Part shown: positions 6,290-6,522 of the stretch, one piece after another
Numbering within the stretch: the first letter of the stretch is position 1
How the letters are laid out: every line of letters starts with the position of its first letter
Assembly: GCA_014729315.1 (NCBI GenBank)
Contig: WJKD01000305.1
Coordinates: 1 to 6,522 of the forward strand
From: Promethearchaeota archaeon
GTDB lineage: Archaea > Asgardarchaeota > Lokiarchaeia > Sigynarchaeales > SOKP01
Direction: 5' to 3'
Length of the DNA: 6,522 bases
The notes under the pieces: model-generated
What the model was told of the DNA's origin: nothing
Database searches by the model: none
Seen by the model: only the letters and a program-made list of their open reading frames with translations
Program-made: the position numbers and the translations under genes

Positions 6290-6522
6290 ATGACGCTTAT
6301 TAAAGAGCTTTCTGACGCAGTAATCGCAGGAGATTCTGAGCTATCGCGTTCCCTGGCTAAAGAAATAGTTAAACAAGAATCTAATATTAAAGACGCTATT
6401 TTCGAAGGATTAAACGCTGGAATGAAAAAAGTAAGCGAACTTTATGCTAAAAGGGAATATTTTCTTCCAGAAATCATTGTTGCTGCTGACGCGCTCTACG
6501 ATGCTCTCGAAATTTTTAAACC
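6290..6522 (+). CDS. Corrinoid protein of a methyltransferase system, 3'-truncated
   Basis: N-terminus of a corrinoid (B12-binding) protein of the MtaC/MtbC/MttC group, cytoplasmic methyl carriers that accept a methyl group from a substrate-specific methyltransferase and pass it on to coenzyme M or tetrahydrofolate/tetrahydromethanopterin. ATG at 6290 gives 77 full codons before the window ends. Visible is the four-helix cap domain: MTLIKELSDAVIAGDSELSRSL, then the hallmark GMKKVSELYAKREYFLPEIIVAADALYDALEIFKP segment (44-78), where the family has G-M-x-x-V-G-E-x-(F/Y)-x-x-x-x-(Y/F)-F-x-P-E-x-x-x-A-A-D-A. Ser49 replaces the glycine usual in V-G-E. The full protein should be about 210-220 residues; the cobalt-ligand DxHxxG motif lies beyond the edge. 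The partner methyltransferase, which would tell whether the donor is methanol, a methylamine, a betaine or a methoxylated aromatic, is probably downstream and not visible. Confidence 0.85.
   Translation, partial: MTLIKELSDAVIAGDSELSRSLAKEIVKQESNIKDAIFEGLNAGMKKVSELYAKREYFLPEIIVAADALYDALEIFK

Overview
The window is AT-rich and reads as archaeal. Three things point that way: a regulator of the FilR1 type (winged helix plus a DUF1724-like domain, a family found mainly in archaea), TATA/BRE-like boxes placed about 25 bases before starts that lack a Shine-Dalgarno sequence, and a methyltransferase-type corrinoid protein. Low GC combined with a GH4 enzyme, a corrinoid protein and FilR1 regulators would suit an Asgard (Lokiarchaeota-like) or related anaerobic archaeon. 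That placement is inference and was not tested.

Layout. From the left edge to 1045 (+) is the C-terminal three quarters of a GH4 NAD+/metal-dependent glycosidase whose active-site motif (CHEY) resembles the CHEV motif of alpha-galacturonidases. From 1046 to 1797 is a 750-base AT-rich gap between convergent genes. It holds terminator-like sequences for both flanking genes and one plausible small single-pass membrane protein (1579-1713). From 5039 down to 1798 (-) is a tight two-gene operon: a LolD/MacB-type ABC ATPase followed, 5 bases later, by an 833-residue permease with two FtsX-like halves. Diverging from it, from 5244 to 6119 (+), is the FilR1-like regulator. The 204-base region between the ATPase and regulator starts carries two short inverted repeats next to the predicted promoters. 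From 6290 to the right edge (+) is the N-terminal cap domain of a corrinoid protein.

How the genes may work together. The regulator and the ABC operon are divergent and share one control region, so the simplest hypothesis is that the regulator controls the transporter, itself, or both. The ATPase and permease almost certainly form one complex. The GH4 enzyme (uronate or sugar release) and the corrinoid protein (methyl transfer) belong to separate transcription units, each running off the window, and nothing here links them to the transporter.

I see no clear undescribed system such as a defence island, CRISPR array or mobile element. The points most worth a second look are the CHEY motif, the paired cysteines and acidic insert of the permease, the structured divergent promoter region, the long palindrome before the corrinoid gene, and the small membrane ORF.
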